64,000 nt of DNA from Magnetospirillum sp. (GCA_027532905.1 JAPZUA010000001.1:1037950-1101949), one strand, 5' to 3'. Positions 50,417 to 59,707 are shown, counted from the first letter of the stretch. The notes: a model not told the origin generated them from the letters alone. Program-made: numbers and translations.

Positions 50417-51366
50417 CGCGGCGGGACCCGCGCGAGGATCCAGGCGGCGACGTCGTCATGCACGCGCGCGCGCGCCTGGTCGCGCAGCAGCATGTGGTAG
50501 CCGCTCGGATATTCGATTGCCTGCCGGTCGGCGGGCGGGGCGGGCGGCAGGCTTGCGAGCATCTGCGCCATCGGATCGCCCGGCACCAGCGTGTCGCGCG
50601 CACCCACCAGCACCAGCAGCGGCGCCTCGAGCTTGGGGGCTACAGCGCTTGCCTCGTCCATCAGATCGACAAGGCCCTTGAGCGCATCGACGCGCGTGCG
50701 CTTCAAGAACAGCGGATCGCGCGCCAATTCGCGCATCATCGCCACATTGTCGGACGGCACGATGCCCTGCACTTCGACGCGCGGCGCAAATCCCGGCACC
50801 GTGCGGTAGAGCAGCCACAGCCCGCCGCGTTCGAACCAGGTGAGGCTCGCCCGGCTGCGCACGGCGGGGGCCACGAGCACAGTGCCGGGTGCGCCCGGAA
50901 TCGCCCCGCGCGCAATGGCCGCCATCGCGACCGCCCCGCCCATGCTTTCGCCGGCCACGAAAATCGGCACGCCCGCATGGCGCGCCGCAACGAGGGCATG
51001 CACGCTTGCAAGGTCGGCGACCAACGCGTCGCTGCCGGCCCAAATGCCGGGTTGGGGCGCGCGCCCGAAGCCGCGCTGGTCGTAGGCGTAAAGCGCAATG
51101 CCGCGCGCAGCCCAAGCTTGGGCCGGCATGTCCCACGCGCGCGAATGGTCGTTGAAACCGTGCAACGCGACGATTACGGCGCGCGTTTGCGCCGCATCTT
51201 CCGGCTGCCAGCGGCGATAGGGCAGCACGGCCCCGTCTTCGACGACAAACGCGTCGGCCCGCATCTCGGGCGCTTGCACGGCCGCCCCGCGCGGATTGAG
51301 TTGCGAGGTGCACGCCCCCAGAAAAAACGCAAGCATCGCCGCAGCAACCGCTTGGTTAGGCCGCAT
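50413..51366 (-). CDS. Lipoprotein alpha/beta hydrolase (monoacylglycerol lipase-like)
   Basis: The 317-aa protein starts at ATG 51366 with a lipoprotein signal (AVAAAMLAFFLGAC-TS; lipobox LGAC). The hydrolase core is of the lysophospholipase/monoglyceride lipase type: VIVALHGFNDHSRAWDMPAQ, YDQRGFGRAPQPG, nucleophile VAGESMGGAVA, acid VGARDTLVPG and His in YPSGYHMLLRD. It is anchored to a membrane facing the periplasm. It overlaps the ABC ATPase upstream by 11 bp and msrQ downstream by 4 bp, so the three genes form one operon. Confidence 0.88.
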   Translation of the reverse strand: MRPNQAVAAAMLAFFLGACTSQLNPRGAAVQAPEMRADAFVVEDGAVLPYRRWQPEDAAQTRAVIVALHGFNDHSRAWDMPAQAWAARGIALYAYDQRGFGRAPQPGIWAGSDALVADLASVHALVAARHAGVPIFVAGESMGGAVAMAAIARGAIPGAPGTVLVAPAVRSRASLTWFERGGLWLLYRTVPGFAPRVEVQGIVPSDNVAMMRELARDPLFLKRTRVDALKGLVDLMDEASAVAPKLEAPLLVLVGARDTLVPGDPMAQMLASLPPAPPADRQAIEYPSGYHMLLRDQARARVHDDVAAWILARVPPR

Positions 51367-52345
51367 CGCTGGCCTGGCGATCGTTGCTCTTGCGGACCAA
51401 TTGCAGGAAAAGATCTTCAAGATCGCTCTCGCGCGTCGCAAGGTCGACGATGCCGAGCCCGCTGCCATGCACGGCCGCAAGCAACTCCTCGACGCGCGCC
51501 GCACTCGGCCGATAGCGCAGTTGCAGCGTGCGCGCATCGAGCCGCGTTACGCCCAAGGCCGCAAGCCGTGCCGGCAGTTCGCCCAGATCGCAATCGACGA
51601 CGATGCGCAATTCCTTGGCATCGAGGCGCGCAAGCAGCGCTTGCTTGGTGTCGCATGCCACGAGCCTGCCGCGATCGATGATCGCGATGCGGTCGCACAA
51701 TTCTTCGGCTTCCTGCAGATAGTGCGTGGTCAGCACCACCGTGGTGCCGCCTTGGTTGAGTTCGCGCACATAGGCCCACAGGCTTTGGCGCAATTCGATG
51801 TCCACACCCGCCGTCGGCTCGTCGAGCACCAGCACAGGCGGGGAATGAACAAGCGCTTTGGCGACCAGCAGGCGCCGGCGCATGCCGCCCGACAGCGTGC
51901 GCGCATAGGCGTCCGCCTTGTCCGCCAACCCGACGGCCGCGAGGATTTCCATCGTGCGGCGTTCGGGCTTCGGCACGCCGTAGAGCCCGGCCTGCAGATC
52001 GAGCAGTTCGCGCGGCGTGAAAAACGCGTCCATATTGAGTTCTTGCGGCACAACGCCGATGGCGGCACGCGAGGCGCGTGCGTCGCGGTCGATATCGATG
52101 TCCCAAATGCGCGCGATCCCGGACGTTTTGTTGACGAGGCCGGCCAGAATGTTGATCAGCGTCGACTTGCCCGCCCCGTTGGGGCCGAGCAGGCCGAAAA
52201 TGCCACCGCGCGGCACGGCAAGGTCGATGCCGTCGAGGGCGACTTTCGCGGGCATGGCGCCGCGCGGCGCGTAGACTTTGCGCAAACCGATCGTCTCGAT
52301 CGCGTTGATGGGCGCGTTGTCCGGCAGTTTTGCTTGGTCGCTCAT
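51356..52345 (-). CDS. ABC-2-type transporter ATP-binding protein, permease not adjacent
   Basis: The 329-aa ATPase resembles YadG/NodI/drug-exporter ATPases: Walker A LLGPNGAGKSTLINIL, signature LSGGMRRRLLVAKAL, Walker B VLVLDEPTAGVDIELR, H-loop VLTTHYLQEAEELC and a C-terminal domain of about 80 residues. Its ABC-2 permease normally follows directly, but the next gene is a lipoprotein hydrolase. It might work with a permease elsewhere. Start ATG 52345. It is divergent from the zinc-finger/polA pair. Confidence 0.88.
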   Translation of the reverse strand: MSDQAKLPDNAPINAIETIGLRKVYAPRGAMPAKVALDGIDLAVPRGGIFGLLGPNGAGKSTLINILAGLVNKTSGIARIWDIDIDRDARASRAAIGVVPQELNMDAFFTPRELLDLQAGLYGVPKPERRTMEILAAVGLADKADAYARTLSGGMRRRLLVAKALVHSPPVLVLDEPTAGVDIELRQSLWAYVRELNQGGTTVVLTTHYLQEAEELCDRIAIIDRGRLVACDTKQALLARLDAKELRIVVDCDLGELPARLAALGVTRLDARTLQLRYRPSAARVEELLAAVHGSGLGIVDLATRESDLEDLFLQLVRKSNDRQASDAA

Positions 52346-52474
52346 GCAGCGTTTGCTAGCACCCCTGTGCCCGCAGGGTCAAACACGGGGCCCCTTGGGC
52401 GGAATCGTTGCATCGGCGGCGCCAATCGGTATCATCCGCGCCATCCGCCCCCCGAGACGGCGAAGAGGAATACC

Positions 52475-52672
52475 ATGACGGCACCCGCCAACCCCATCGA
52501 CGCCCCCGAAACCATCGAGGTCGAAAGCACCATTGTGCCGTGCGACGGCGGCGGCGGCGCACTCGGCCATCCGCGCGTCTATCTCACGATGGGCGCCAAC
52601 GACTATGTCGAATGCGGCTATTGCGACCGCAAATACGTGCTGAAGCCGGGCAGTCCGCGCGGCGGCCACTGA
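52475..52672 (+). CDS. Zinc-finger domain protein (CHCC type, NDUFS6/complex I-like)
   Basis: The 65-residue protein has Cys23, His32, Cys47 and Cys50 (VPCDGGGGALGHPRVYL, YVECGYCDRKYVL) in the spacing of the CHCC zinc finger. That is the bacterial counterpart of mitochondrial complex I subunit NDUFS6, common in alphaproteobacteria. The start ATG 52475 follows GAAGAGGAA. Its stop overlaps the polA start (TGATG), so polA translation is coupled to it. A structural role at complex I is inferred from the family. Confidence 0.88.
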   Translation: MTAPANPIDAPETIEVESTIVPCDGGGGALGHPRVYLTMGANDYVECGYCDRKYVLKPGSPRGGH

Positions 52673-55497
52673 TGGCCGCACGGCTCTGCCTGGTCGACGG
52701 ATCGGGCTTCATCTTCCGCGCCTACCACGCACTGCCGCCGCTCACGCGCGGCGACGGCACGCCCGTGGGTGCGGTGATGGGTTTCTGCAACATGGTGGCC
52801 CGCCTCATCGAAACCCATGCGGGCGACCGCATCGCGATCGTTTTCGACACCGCGCGCGTGAGCTTCCGCAACGAATTCTATCCCGAATACAAGGCCCACC
52901 GCCCCGATCCGCCCGAAGATCTCAAGCCGCAATTCGCGATCGTGCGCGAAGCAACGCGCGCGTTCGATCTGCCGGCGATCGAGCTTGCGGGCTTCGAGGC
53001 CGACGACCTCATCGCGACCTATGCGCGGCTGGCGCGCGAGGCGGGCGAAGAGGTCGTGATTGTGAGTTCCGACAAGGACCTCATGCAGCTCGTGCGGCCC
53101 GGTGTGGCCATGCTCGATCCCATCAAGCAGAAGACGATCGGAGAGGCCGAAGTCTTCGACAAATTCGGCGTGAAGCCGGACCGCGTGGTGGACGTGCAGG
53201 CCCTTGCCGGCGATTCGACCGACAATGTGCCGGGCGTGCCGGGGATCGGCGTCAAAACGGCGGCCGAACTCATCAATCTTTACGGCGATCTCGAAACGCT
53301 GCTCGCACGCGCGGGCGAAATCAAGCAGCCCAAAAGGCGCGAAAGCCTGCTTGCCAATGCCGAGCTTGCGCGCGTGTCGCGCCGCTTGGTGCTGCTGCGC
53401 GACGATGCACCGGTACCCGTCCCGCTTGCCGAGCTCACGCTCAAAACGCCCGATCCCGAAAAGCTTCGCACATTCTTGAGCGCGCAGGGTTTCCGCAGCC
53501 TGCTCGGCCGCCTCGATGCGCTGGCGAGTGCGCCGCGCGGCACATCTTCGGCCGCCGCACCCGCCGCCGTCTCCGCCCCGGTACCGACACCGACCGCCCC
53601 GGCATCCGACATCGAACAGCGCTACACGCTCGTGCGCGATGCGGCCACGCTCGAAGCGTGGGTTGCGCGCGCGCGCGCCGCCGGTATCTGCGCGATCGAC
53701 ACCGAGACGACGTCGCTCGATGCGCGCAACGCCAAGCTCGTCGGCGTGTCGCTTGCGATCGAACCCGGCGAGGCCTGCTACATCCCGGTGGGCCACGTGG
53801 CCCCCGGCACGCAAGCCGCCGTGGGTGGGCTCGACTTTGCCGGCAGCATTCAACGCGTCGAGGACCAGATCGCGCTCGAAGATGCCGTGCGCATTCTGGG
53901 GGCGCTGCTCGCCGATCCAGCCACGCTGAAGATCGGCCATAATTTCAAATACGATCTGCATGTGTTTGCCGGCTGCGGCCTCACGCGAGTCGCCAGCATC
54001 GACGATACGATGCTGATCTCCTACGTGCTCGAAGGCGGGCGCCACGGCCACGGCATGGACGAGTTGGCGGCCTTGCATCTCGGCTACAAGACGATCAGCT
54101 ACGACGAAGTCACGGGCACGGGCAAAGCGCGCATCTCGTTTGCCGAGGTGCCGCTCGACAAGGCGCTCGCCTATGCCGCCGAAGACGCCGACATCACGCT
54201 ACGCCTGCATCGTGCCTTGAAACCACGCTTGGCCGAGCAAGGATTGCTGACCGTCTACGAAACGATCGAGCGGCCCTTGATCGCCCCCGTCGTGGCGATG
54301 GAAGAAGCCGGGATCGGGGTCGACCGTGCGGCCTTGCAGCGCCTCTCCAACGAGTTCGCATTGCGCTTGGCCGAGCTCGAAAAAAAGATCCATGCGCTCG
54401 CAGGCCACCCGTTCAATGTCGGCAGCCCGGCCCAGCTCGGCAAGGTGATGTTCGACGAATTGGGCTTGAGCCTGCCCGACGGCAAACAGCCCGCCAAGAC
54501 CAAGACCGGTGCTTACGCAACCGGCGCCGATGTGCTCGACGATCTTGCCGCACTCGGCCACGAACTGCCGCAGGCGGTTCTCGATTGGCGCCAGCTCGCC
54601 AAGCTCAAATCGACCTATACCGACGCGCTCGGCCACGCGATCGACGCCAAAACCGAGCGCGTGCATACGAGCTTTGCGCTGGCCTCGACCTCGACCGGGC
54701 GGCTGTCCTCGTCCGATCCCAATCTGCAGAACATTCCGGTGCGCAACGAAGAGGGCCGCAAGATTCGCGAAGCCTTCGTGCCCGCCCCCGGCACGGTGCT
54801 GCTGTCCTTCGACTATTCGCAGATCGAACTGCGCCTGCTGGCCCACGTCGCCGACATCGCCTCGCTCAAGGAGGCGTTCGCCAAAGGCCAGGACATCCAC
54901 GCTACGACCGCGTCCGAAATGTTCGGCGTCCCGCTCGACAAGATGGACAAGGAAACGCGGCGACGCGCCAAGGCGATCAATTTCGGCATCATCTACGGTA
55001 TCTCCGCCTTTGGCCTCGCGCGCCAACTGGGATTGCCGCAGGGCGAAGCGCGCGCCTATATCGAGGCCTATTTCAAACGCTATCCCGGCATTCGCGCCTA
55101 TATGGACCGCACCAAAAAAGAAGCGCATCAGCACGGCTACGTGGCGACCTTGTTCGGACGCCGCATCTGGCTGCCCGAGATCGGCTCCAAGAACCCGGCC
55201 ATGCGCGCCTTTGCCGAGCGTGCGGCCATCAATGCGCCGATCCAAGGCGGCGCGGCCGACATCATCAAGCGCGCGATGATCAGGGTCCCGGACGCGCTTG
55301 CGCAGCACAAGCTCGCCGCCAAGCTTTTGTTGCAGGTCCATGACGAATTGCTGTTCGAAGTGGCCCCCGGCGACCTCGAGCGCACGGTTGAAATCGTCAA
55401 GCCCTTGATGGAAAAGGCCGCCGAGCCGCGCCTGACGCTGTCGGTGAAGCTGCAAGTGGATTGGGGCCAGGGCCCCAATTGGTCGGCCGCCCACTGA
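52672..55497 (+). CDS. polA: DNA polymerase I
   Basis: The 941-aa enzyme has three domains: 5'-nuclease (residues 1-290, LVDGSGFIFRAYHALPPLTR, DKDLMQLV), proofreading 3'-5' exonuclease (about 330-510) and polymerase (about 540-941). The exonuclease residues are intact: AIDTETTSLD, HNFKYDLH and YAAEDADITL. Polymerase motifs A (SFDYSQIELRLLAHV), B (RRRAKAINFGIIYGIS) and C (QVHDELLFEV) are complete. It fills gaps and removes RNA primers. ATG 52672 is in a TGATG overlap with the zinc-finger gene. Confidence 0.97.
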   Translation: MAARLCLVDGSGFIFRAYHALPPLTRGDGTPVGAVMGFCNMVARLIETHAGDRIAIVFDTARVSFRNEFYPEYKAHRPDPPEDLKPQFAIVREATRAFDLPAIELAGFEADDLIATYARLAREAGEEVVIVSSDKDLMQLVRPGVAMLDPIKQKTIGEAEVFDKFGVKPDRVVDVQALAGDSTDNVPGVPGIGVKTAAELINLYGDLETLLARAGEIKQPKRRESLLANAELARVSRRLVLLRDDAPVPVPLAELTLKTPDPEKLRTFLSAQGFRSLLGRLDALASAPRGTSSAAAPAAVSAPVPTPTAPASDIEQRYTLVRDAATLEAWVARARAAGICAIDTETTSLDARNAKLVGVSLAIEPGEACYIPVGHVAPGTQAAVGGLDFAGSIQRVEDQIALEDAVRILGALLADPATLKIGHNFKYDLHVFAGCGLTRVASIDDTMLISYVLEGGRHGHGMDELAALHLGYKTISYDEVTGTGKARISFAEVPLDKALAYAAEDADITLRLHRALKPRLAEQGLLTVYETIERPLIAPVVAMEEAGIGVDRAALQRLSNEFALRLAELEKKIHALAGHPFNVGSPAQLGKVMFDELGLSLPDGKQPAKTKTGAYATGADVLDDLAALGHELPQAVLDWRQLAKLKSTYTDALGHAIDAKTERVHTSFALASTSTGRLSSSDPNLQNIPVRNEEGRKIREAFVPAPGTVLLSFDYSQIELRLLAHVADIASLKEAFAKGQDIHATTASEMFGVPLDKMDKETRRRAKAINFGIIYGISAFGLARQLGLPQGEARAYIEAYFKRYPGIRAYMDRTKKEAHQHGYVATLFGRRIWLPEIGSKNPAMRAFAERAAINAPIQGGAADIIKRAMIRVPDALAQHKLAAKLLLQVHDELLFEVAPGDLERTVEIVKPLMEKAAEPRLTLSVKLQVDWGQGPNWSAAH

Positions 55498-55546
55498 ACC
55501 CTGCGCAGGCTTTGCGGCAACTTGTCGAATGCGCTATTCTCTGGGT

Positions 55547-55753
55547 ATGTCCTACGTGCTGATGCCCGCTTTGGTCTCGCCGCCCGTGGCCGAGATCTAC
55601 AAGAAATTTCTGTCGCCGGCCGCGCCCGCGACGGTGTCGGACATTTTGGGCAAAGCCGAAAGCTTCAAACAGAATCCGACGGCCTCTTCGCCCGCCCCGC
55701 TGCCGCCCGCATCGGCGAGCTGGGGCCGCGGCGGCACCTCGTTTTTCGCCTAA
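55547..55753 (+). CDS. Small Pro/Ala-rich protein ending RGGTSFFA
   Basis: The 68-aa protein begins MSYVLMPALVSPPVAEIYKK, has a helix-like middle and a proline-rich tail (ASSPAPLPPASASWG) and ends RGGTSFFA. TATTCT at 55535-55540 lies six bases before the ATG, with no ribosome site, so a leaderless start is possible. ATG 55529 would add six residues. It shares a proline stretch followed by an RG-x-T end with the adjacent 56-aa protein and with the one at 11473. No family is recognised. Confidence 0.55.
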   Translation: MSYVLMPALVSPPVAEIYKKFLSPAAPATVSDILGKAESFKQNPTASSPAPLPPASASWGRGGTSFFA

Positions 55754-55756
55754 GCC

Positions 55757-55927
55757 ATGGCCGAGCTCTACCCCCTCCCCAATGTGATCTCGCCGTTTGC
55801 GCCGCGCGTGACGCCGCCCAACACCGGCAGCCCGGCCCGCGCCGAGCGCGTCGAGCAGCGGCAGAATCCGCCGCCCCCGCCGCCGACGAATTCGGCGCGC
55901 GGCAACACGCTCGACGTTCAAGCCTGA
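55757..55927 (+). CDS. Small Pro-rich protein ending RGNTLDVQA
   Basis: The 56-aa protein starts at ATG 55757, 3 bp after the previous gene. It begins MAELYPLPNVISPFAPRVTP, has a basic/acidic middle (ARAERVEQRQN), a run of six prolines and the ending SARGNTLDVQA. That end parallels the RGQTVDISV of the 11473 protein. It is probably disordered. Coding status is supported by its position between two genes in the same direction and by the shared tail. The function is unknown. Confidence 0.5.
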   Translation: MAELYPLPNVISPFAPRVTPPNTGSPARAERVEQRQNPPPPPPTNSARGNTLDVQA

Positions 55928-55950
55928 TTCCGCACAAAACCCAAACGCCA

Positions 55951-57114
55951 ATGCCCGACGAAACGTCCCCCGGCGATGCGCGACAGGCGCTGCGCGCCAT
56001 CGACAAGCGCCTCGCCGAATTGTGGCACATGGGTTCGTGGTTCGTGGCCGGCTGGTCGATCGAGGCGACCGACCTCATCGTGGCGCTCGCTCCCATCGGC
56101 ATGCTGCCGGATCTCGCGGAAACCGAAATCGGCCTGCTGCGCGGCGACTCACTCGACGGGCGCGCCCTCGTGGCCGTGGCCAAGCGCGCGGATCTGCGCA
56201 TCGAAGCGATTCCGGCGGGTGCTTGGTGGGCGGCCCCTGCGATGCGCGCAGCGTTGGCGCAGAGCGTGCAGCGCTATGCGATCCGCCGCTCGCCCTTCCA
56301 CGCAACGGCGCGCATCGAGATCGACAATTTTCCGACGCTCAAAACCGTCGAGCAGGTCGCACAACTCGCGACACTCTCCTATTCGCTCAATCTTGCGGCC
56401 GAACGCCTGCTTGCGGCCAACAGCGACATCGATCTCGGGCGCAGCCCCACGGTCGCCGGCTACCGGCTGTGGAACCGCCGCCAAGGCTGGAAGGCCGACG
56501 CGGATCTTTTCTGCCTGCTGGCACTGGCGCTTGCCGAAAACGGCCTCGCGCGTGCGCGCGATCCGCGCACGGCCCCGATCGTCAAGGCCGCCTTCGCCGT
56601 AGGGCCCGGCTGGGAGTTTTCGCTGCCCCGCGGCGGCGGCAGTCCGATGATCCACAACGACGTGCTCGGCGAAGTGCGCTCGACCGTTTCGACGCTCGTC
56701 AATTGCGCGCTGCCCGGCCAGATTCTGACCGGTTCTTTCAACCGCCCGATGGTGGACGGCGCGCCGCGCCCCGGTGTGCCCTACAAAAATCTCGACGCGC
56801 CCCGCTTCATGGGTTTGGCCCAGCGCCGCCTCGGCGATTTCGACAACGTGCTGCTGGGTCCCGAGAAGATCGCCGGCCTCAAACTCTATCTCACCGGCGA
56901 CGAGATCGGCCCCGGCACGTTCGACATCAAAGCGTTCCGCTACAAGCTCGCCGACGGCGGCGACATCGAGGCCTTCAACGTCAAGCTCAACATCTTCCGC
57001 CCCGCCAATCCGCCGCTGTTTTTCGGGCTGCAGCACAAGGATCTCGCCAACGCAGCCCCGACGCGCGCCTACTATTCGGAAGATTCGGCGCGCGAATTCG
57101 TGCTGAAAGACTGA
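55951..57114 (+). CDS. Hypothetical protein, 387 aa, paired with an Hsp70-like gene
   Basis: The soluble protein of unrecognised family has an N-terminal helical region (GDARQALRAIDKRLAELWHM), a central LATLSYSLNLAAERLLAANS stretch and a conserved-looking C-terminal half (GWEFSLPRGGGSPMIHNDVL, RPMVDGAPRPGVPYKNLDAP). It has no signal peptide or membrane helix. It begins 23 bp after the small proline-rich genes and ends 8 bp before the Hsp70-like gene. It may be a client or partner of that ATPase. Confidence 0.75.
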   Translation: MPDETSPGDARQALRAIDKRLAELWHMGSWFVAGWSIEATDLIVALAPIGMLPDLAETEIGLLRGDSLDGRALVAVAKRADLRIEAIPAGAWWAAPAMRAALAQSVQRYAIRRSPFHATARIEIDNFPTLKTVEQVAQLATLSYSLNLAAERLLAANSDIDLGRSPTVAGYRLWNRRQGWKADADLFCLLALALAENGLARARDPRTAPIVKAAFAVGPGWEFSLPRGGGSPMIHNDVLGEVRSTVSTLVNCALPGQILTGSFNRPMVDGAPRPGVPYKNLDAPRFMGLAQRRLGDFDNVLLGPEKIAGLKLYLTGDEIGPGTFDIKAFRYKLADGGDIEAFNVKLNIFRPANPPLFFGLQHKDLANAAPTRAYYSEDSAREFVLKD

Positions 57115-57122
57115 GCTTGGCG

Positions 57123-58373
57123 ATGATCGGTTGCGGTCTGGATTTCGGCACGTCGAATTCGGCGATCGGCATAACGCGCGGCGGCCATGTCGAGCTTGCA
57201 CCCGTCGAAGACGGCCGCACGCTGCTCCCCAGCGCCGTGTTCTTCGACGACGACGCGAGCCTGCCCGTGCAGTTCGGCGATGCCGCGATCGCGGCCTATG
57301 TGGGCCAAGCCGAAGGGCGGCTGATGCGCGCGCTCAAATCGCTGTTGGGATCCTCGCTGATCGAGGAGGAGACGCGCCTTGCCGGGCGCAAAATGCCGCT
57401 CACGCGCGTCGTCGAGATCTTCGTGCGCCATCTCAAACGCAAAGCCGAAGAATTCGCCGGCGCGCAAATCGCCGACGTCGTGATGGGCCGGCCCGTGCGC
57501 TTCGTCGACGGCGACGACGCGGCCGATGCGGCAGCACAAGCCGCCCTCGAAGCCATCGCGAAAAAGGCGGGCTTCCGCAACGTCGCCTTCGCGTTCGAGC
57601 CGATCGCGGCCGCCTACCATTACGAACGGACGGTGACGCGCGAAGCGATCGCGCTGATCGCCGACATCGGCGGCGGGACGAGCGACTTTTCGGTGGTGCG
57701 CGTGGGGCCTCAGCGGCGCTTGCGCGCCGAGCGCGCGCAAGACGTGCTGGCGACCGGGGGCGTGCATATCGGCGGCACCGACTTCGACACGAGCCTCAGC
57801 CTTGCGCGCCTGATGCCGCTGCTCGGCCACGGCACGCGCCTTGTCGAAAAGAATCTGTCGATGCCCAACGCGCTCTATTTCGAGCTCGCCGCGTGGGCGA
57901 CGATCAATTTCGCCTACACGCGCAAGAACGAGCGCGAGATCGCCGAACTCGTCGCGATCGCGGCCGAGCCTGCGAAGGTCGAGCGGCTCTTGAACGTCGT
58001 GCTCCATCGGCTCGGCCATCGCCTCGCCGCTGCTGTCGAAACCACCAAGATGGAATTGAGTGCGGCCGCGCGTGCCGCCTTGCCGCTTGAGTTTCTCGAG
58101 AAAGATTTGACGCTCGAAGCGTCGCGCGCGGATTTCGAGGGCGCCATTGCCGGCCAAATCGACCGGCTGCAGGAAACGGCCAGCGCCTGCATTGCGGCGG
58201 CGGGTCTCAAACCCGCCGCGATCGACACGGTCCTTTTGACCGGCGGCTCGAGCCGCGTGCCCGCCGTGCGTGCTGCAATCGCGCGCGCCGCCCCTGCGGC
58301 AAAACTCGCCGGCAGTTCGGACCTGCTGTCGGTGGCCTTGGGCCTGACGCAGATGGCCGGTCTTCGGACCTAG
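57123..58373 (+). CDS. Hsp70-family ATPase without substrate-binding domain (YegD-like)
   Basis: The 416-aa protein is only the actin-like nucleotide-binding domain: phosphate-1 loop GLDFGTSNSAIG, phosphate-2 LIADIGGGTSDFSVV, and adenosine motif LLTGGSSRVPAVRAAI. Canonical DnaK needs about 250 more residues for peptide binding, so this is the YegD type. It starts at ATG 57123, close to the 387-aa gene. Its stop overlaps the convergent 68-aa gene stop (CTAG). Clients are unknown. Confidence 0.9.
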   Translation: MIGCGLDFGTSNSAIGITRGGHVELAPVEDGRTLLPSAVFFDDDASLPVQFGDAAIAAYVGQAEGRLMRALKSLLGSSLIEEETRLAGRKMPLTRVVEIFVRHLKRKAEEFAGAQIADVVMGRPVRFVDGDDAADAAAQAALEAIAKKAGFRNVAFAFEPIAAAYHYERTVTREAIALIADIGGGTSDFSVVRVGPQRRLRAERAQDVLATGGVHIGGTDFDTSLSLARLMPLLGHGTRLVEKNLSMPNALYFELAAWATINFAYTRKNEREIAELVAIAAEPAKVERLLNVVLHRLGHRLAAAVETTKMELSAAARAALPLEFLEKDLTLEASRADFEGAIAGQIDRLQETASACIAAAGLKPAAIDTVLLTGGSSRVPAVRAAIARAAPAAKLAGSSDLLSVALGLTQMAGLRT

Positions 58374-58576
58374 CGCACCATGCGGATTAGGTAGAGCGCG
58401 TCGTCTTCGGTCAATTGCGCGAAGCTTGCGCGCACCGCATGGATCATCGCGCGCGTCGTCTCTGCATAACTCGTACCGGGGGGCAGATCGCGGCGGGCCG
58501 CACTGCAGATCTCGATTATGGTCGCAAGCCGCACCGGCGGCCGGTCGTCGTGAAGCGTTGCGTGAAGGCTCAGCAT
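58370..58576 (-). CDS. Hypothetical protein, 68 aa
   Basis: The protein starts at ATG 58576 behind GGGAG, reads MLSLHATLHDDRPPVRLATI and ends EDDALYLIRMVR. It is helical and slightly acidic with two cysteine-free helices. No family is recognised. A palindrome 15 bp upstream could control it. It is tail to tail with the Hsp70-like gene, sharing the CTAG stop bases. Confidence 0.55.
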   Translation of the reverse strand: MLSLHATLHDDRPPVRLATIIEICSAARRDLPPGTSYAETTRAMIHAVRASFAQLTEDDALYLIRMVR

Positions 58577-58591
58577 GGGCGCTCCCTGGCA

Positions 58592-58618
58592 AATTCGCTT
58601 GCGGCGAATTGGTTTTTT
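58592..58618 (+). terminator. Hairpin with T-run (terminator or operator)
   Basis: AATTCGC (58592-58598) and GCGAATT (58604-58610) form a 7-bp stem with a 5-nt loop, followed by GG and six T residues. On the plus strand it looks like an intrinsic terminator for the Hsp70 transcript, which would first run across the antisense 68-aa gene. On the minus strand it is a palindrome just upstream of that gene. The rest of the 193-bp gap to 58769 shows nothing. Confidence 0.5.
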
Positions 58619-58769
58619 GGGTCTGTCGCCGAGACAATGTCGCGCCTCGCCTGCGAACCCTTGCGCCTTCAAGTGGGTGTGCGCAAGCGCCCTACAAGAG
58701 ATATCGACAAAAAAGAATCGCAGAATCGCAACATGGCGGTATCAAGGTAAATACAATGGCTTCGCGCCG

Positions 58770-59543
58770 CTAACGGACGGTATCGGCCTGCGTCGCGCGT
58801 GCGCGTTTGACGAGCCGTACAAGCTCGACGCGCGCTGCTTCCGGATCGCCGACGACCTTGTCGAAGGCAAGCCGCACGGTCTCGCCGGTTGCCGCCTGCC
58901 GCAGATCGAACCCTTCGGGATCGACGCCGGTCATGCGCCAGCCGCCGGCCGCACGCCCGGCCAACACGGTCGCGTAGAGTTCGACCGCATCGCCGTGGTC
59001 CTCATTCATGTGCGCAACGATTTCCGCTTCGCCGGCTGCCAAAGCTTCGCAACCGGCCACGTCGCGCGCGAAATTTTCGAACCACACGATGCGCCCGAAC
59101 CCGGCGACGAGATGCGCGCGCCGTGGCGCCACGCGCCAGAACGAAAAATCGGCGAAGCCCGCATACATTTCCGCCTGCGGAAAGCGCGCGAGATAGCGCG
59201 CGACGAGTGCGGCGTCTTCAGCCTTGCCCGGATCGAGGCGGGCCGCATGGCCCTGCACGCTCACGCGCGGGCCGGTCAGCGTTTCGCCGTGGCCGGCCGT
59301 CCCGTCGAACAGCAGCGAGCAGCGCGCATCCACGAGCAGGTTCTTGGTGTGCTCGGCCAATGTGGAGATCAGCAGCAAGGGTGCGCCGTCGTGGCCGAAC
59401 GCGACTTCGACGAGGCTTGCACAGGCAGCCCCCGTCTCGGGCGTATCCGGCCGCGCGGTCACGGCGACGGTCGCCTTGTGGCAGCCTCGTGCCACATGGC
59501 GGGCAAGGGCGAGCGGATCGGTTGGCGGCGGCATTGCGGTCAT
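58770..59543 (-). CDS. HugZ family heme-degrading/flavin-binding-like protein
   Basis: The 257-aa protein has an N-terminal split-barrel (pyridoxamine-oxidase-like) domain: CHKATVAVTARPDTPETGAA, LLLISTLAEHTKNLLVDARC, GPRVSVQGHAARLD. A C-terminal DUF2470-type domain follows (AEIVAHMNEDHGDAVELYAT, GVDPEGFDLRQAATGETVRL). HugZ binds heme and degrades it, but some homologues only bind flavin. The usual C-terminal heme-ligand region is not distinctive here. ATG 59543 (CAGGA upstream) is preferred over the upstream Met. It is divergent from chvI. Confidence 0.85.
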   Translation of the reverse strand: MTAMPPPTDPLALARHVARGCHKATVAVTARPDTPETGAACASLVEVAFGHDGAPLLLISTLAEHTKNLLVDARCSLLFDGTAGHGETLTGPRVSVQGHAARLDPGKAEDAALVARYLARFPQAEMYAGFADFSFWRVAPRRAHLVAGFGRIVWFENFARDVAGCEALAAGEAEIVAHMNEDHGDAVELYATVLAGRAAGGWRMTGVDPEGFDLRQAATGETVRLAFDKVVGDPEAARVELVRLVKRARATQADTVR

Positions 59544-59707
59544 GTTTTTTCCTGCAGGCAGCGCGGTGCTGTTTGGCATAGGATCGCACGAGGCGTGCCC
59601 CAATTGAGCCGCAATCGCCTGCCATTCTCAAGATCGTTCCGTCCCCCCTCTTGCTCGGAGCCGATCCTGCCATGGCCCTCAGCGTTTCCGTCCCTCATTC
59701 GCGAACG

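Noticed and set aside
58587-58602. Sigma-54-like sequence TGGCAAATTCGCTTGC
   Set aside because: The TGGC-to-TTGC spacing is one base too long and the element is half inside a hairpin, so the GG/GC registers do not align.
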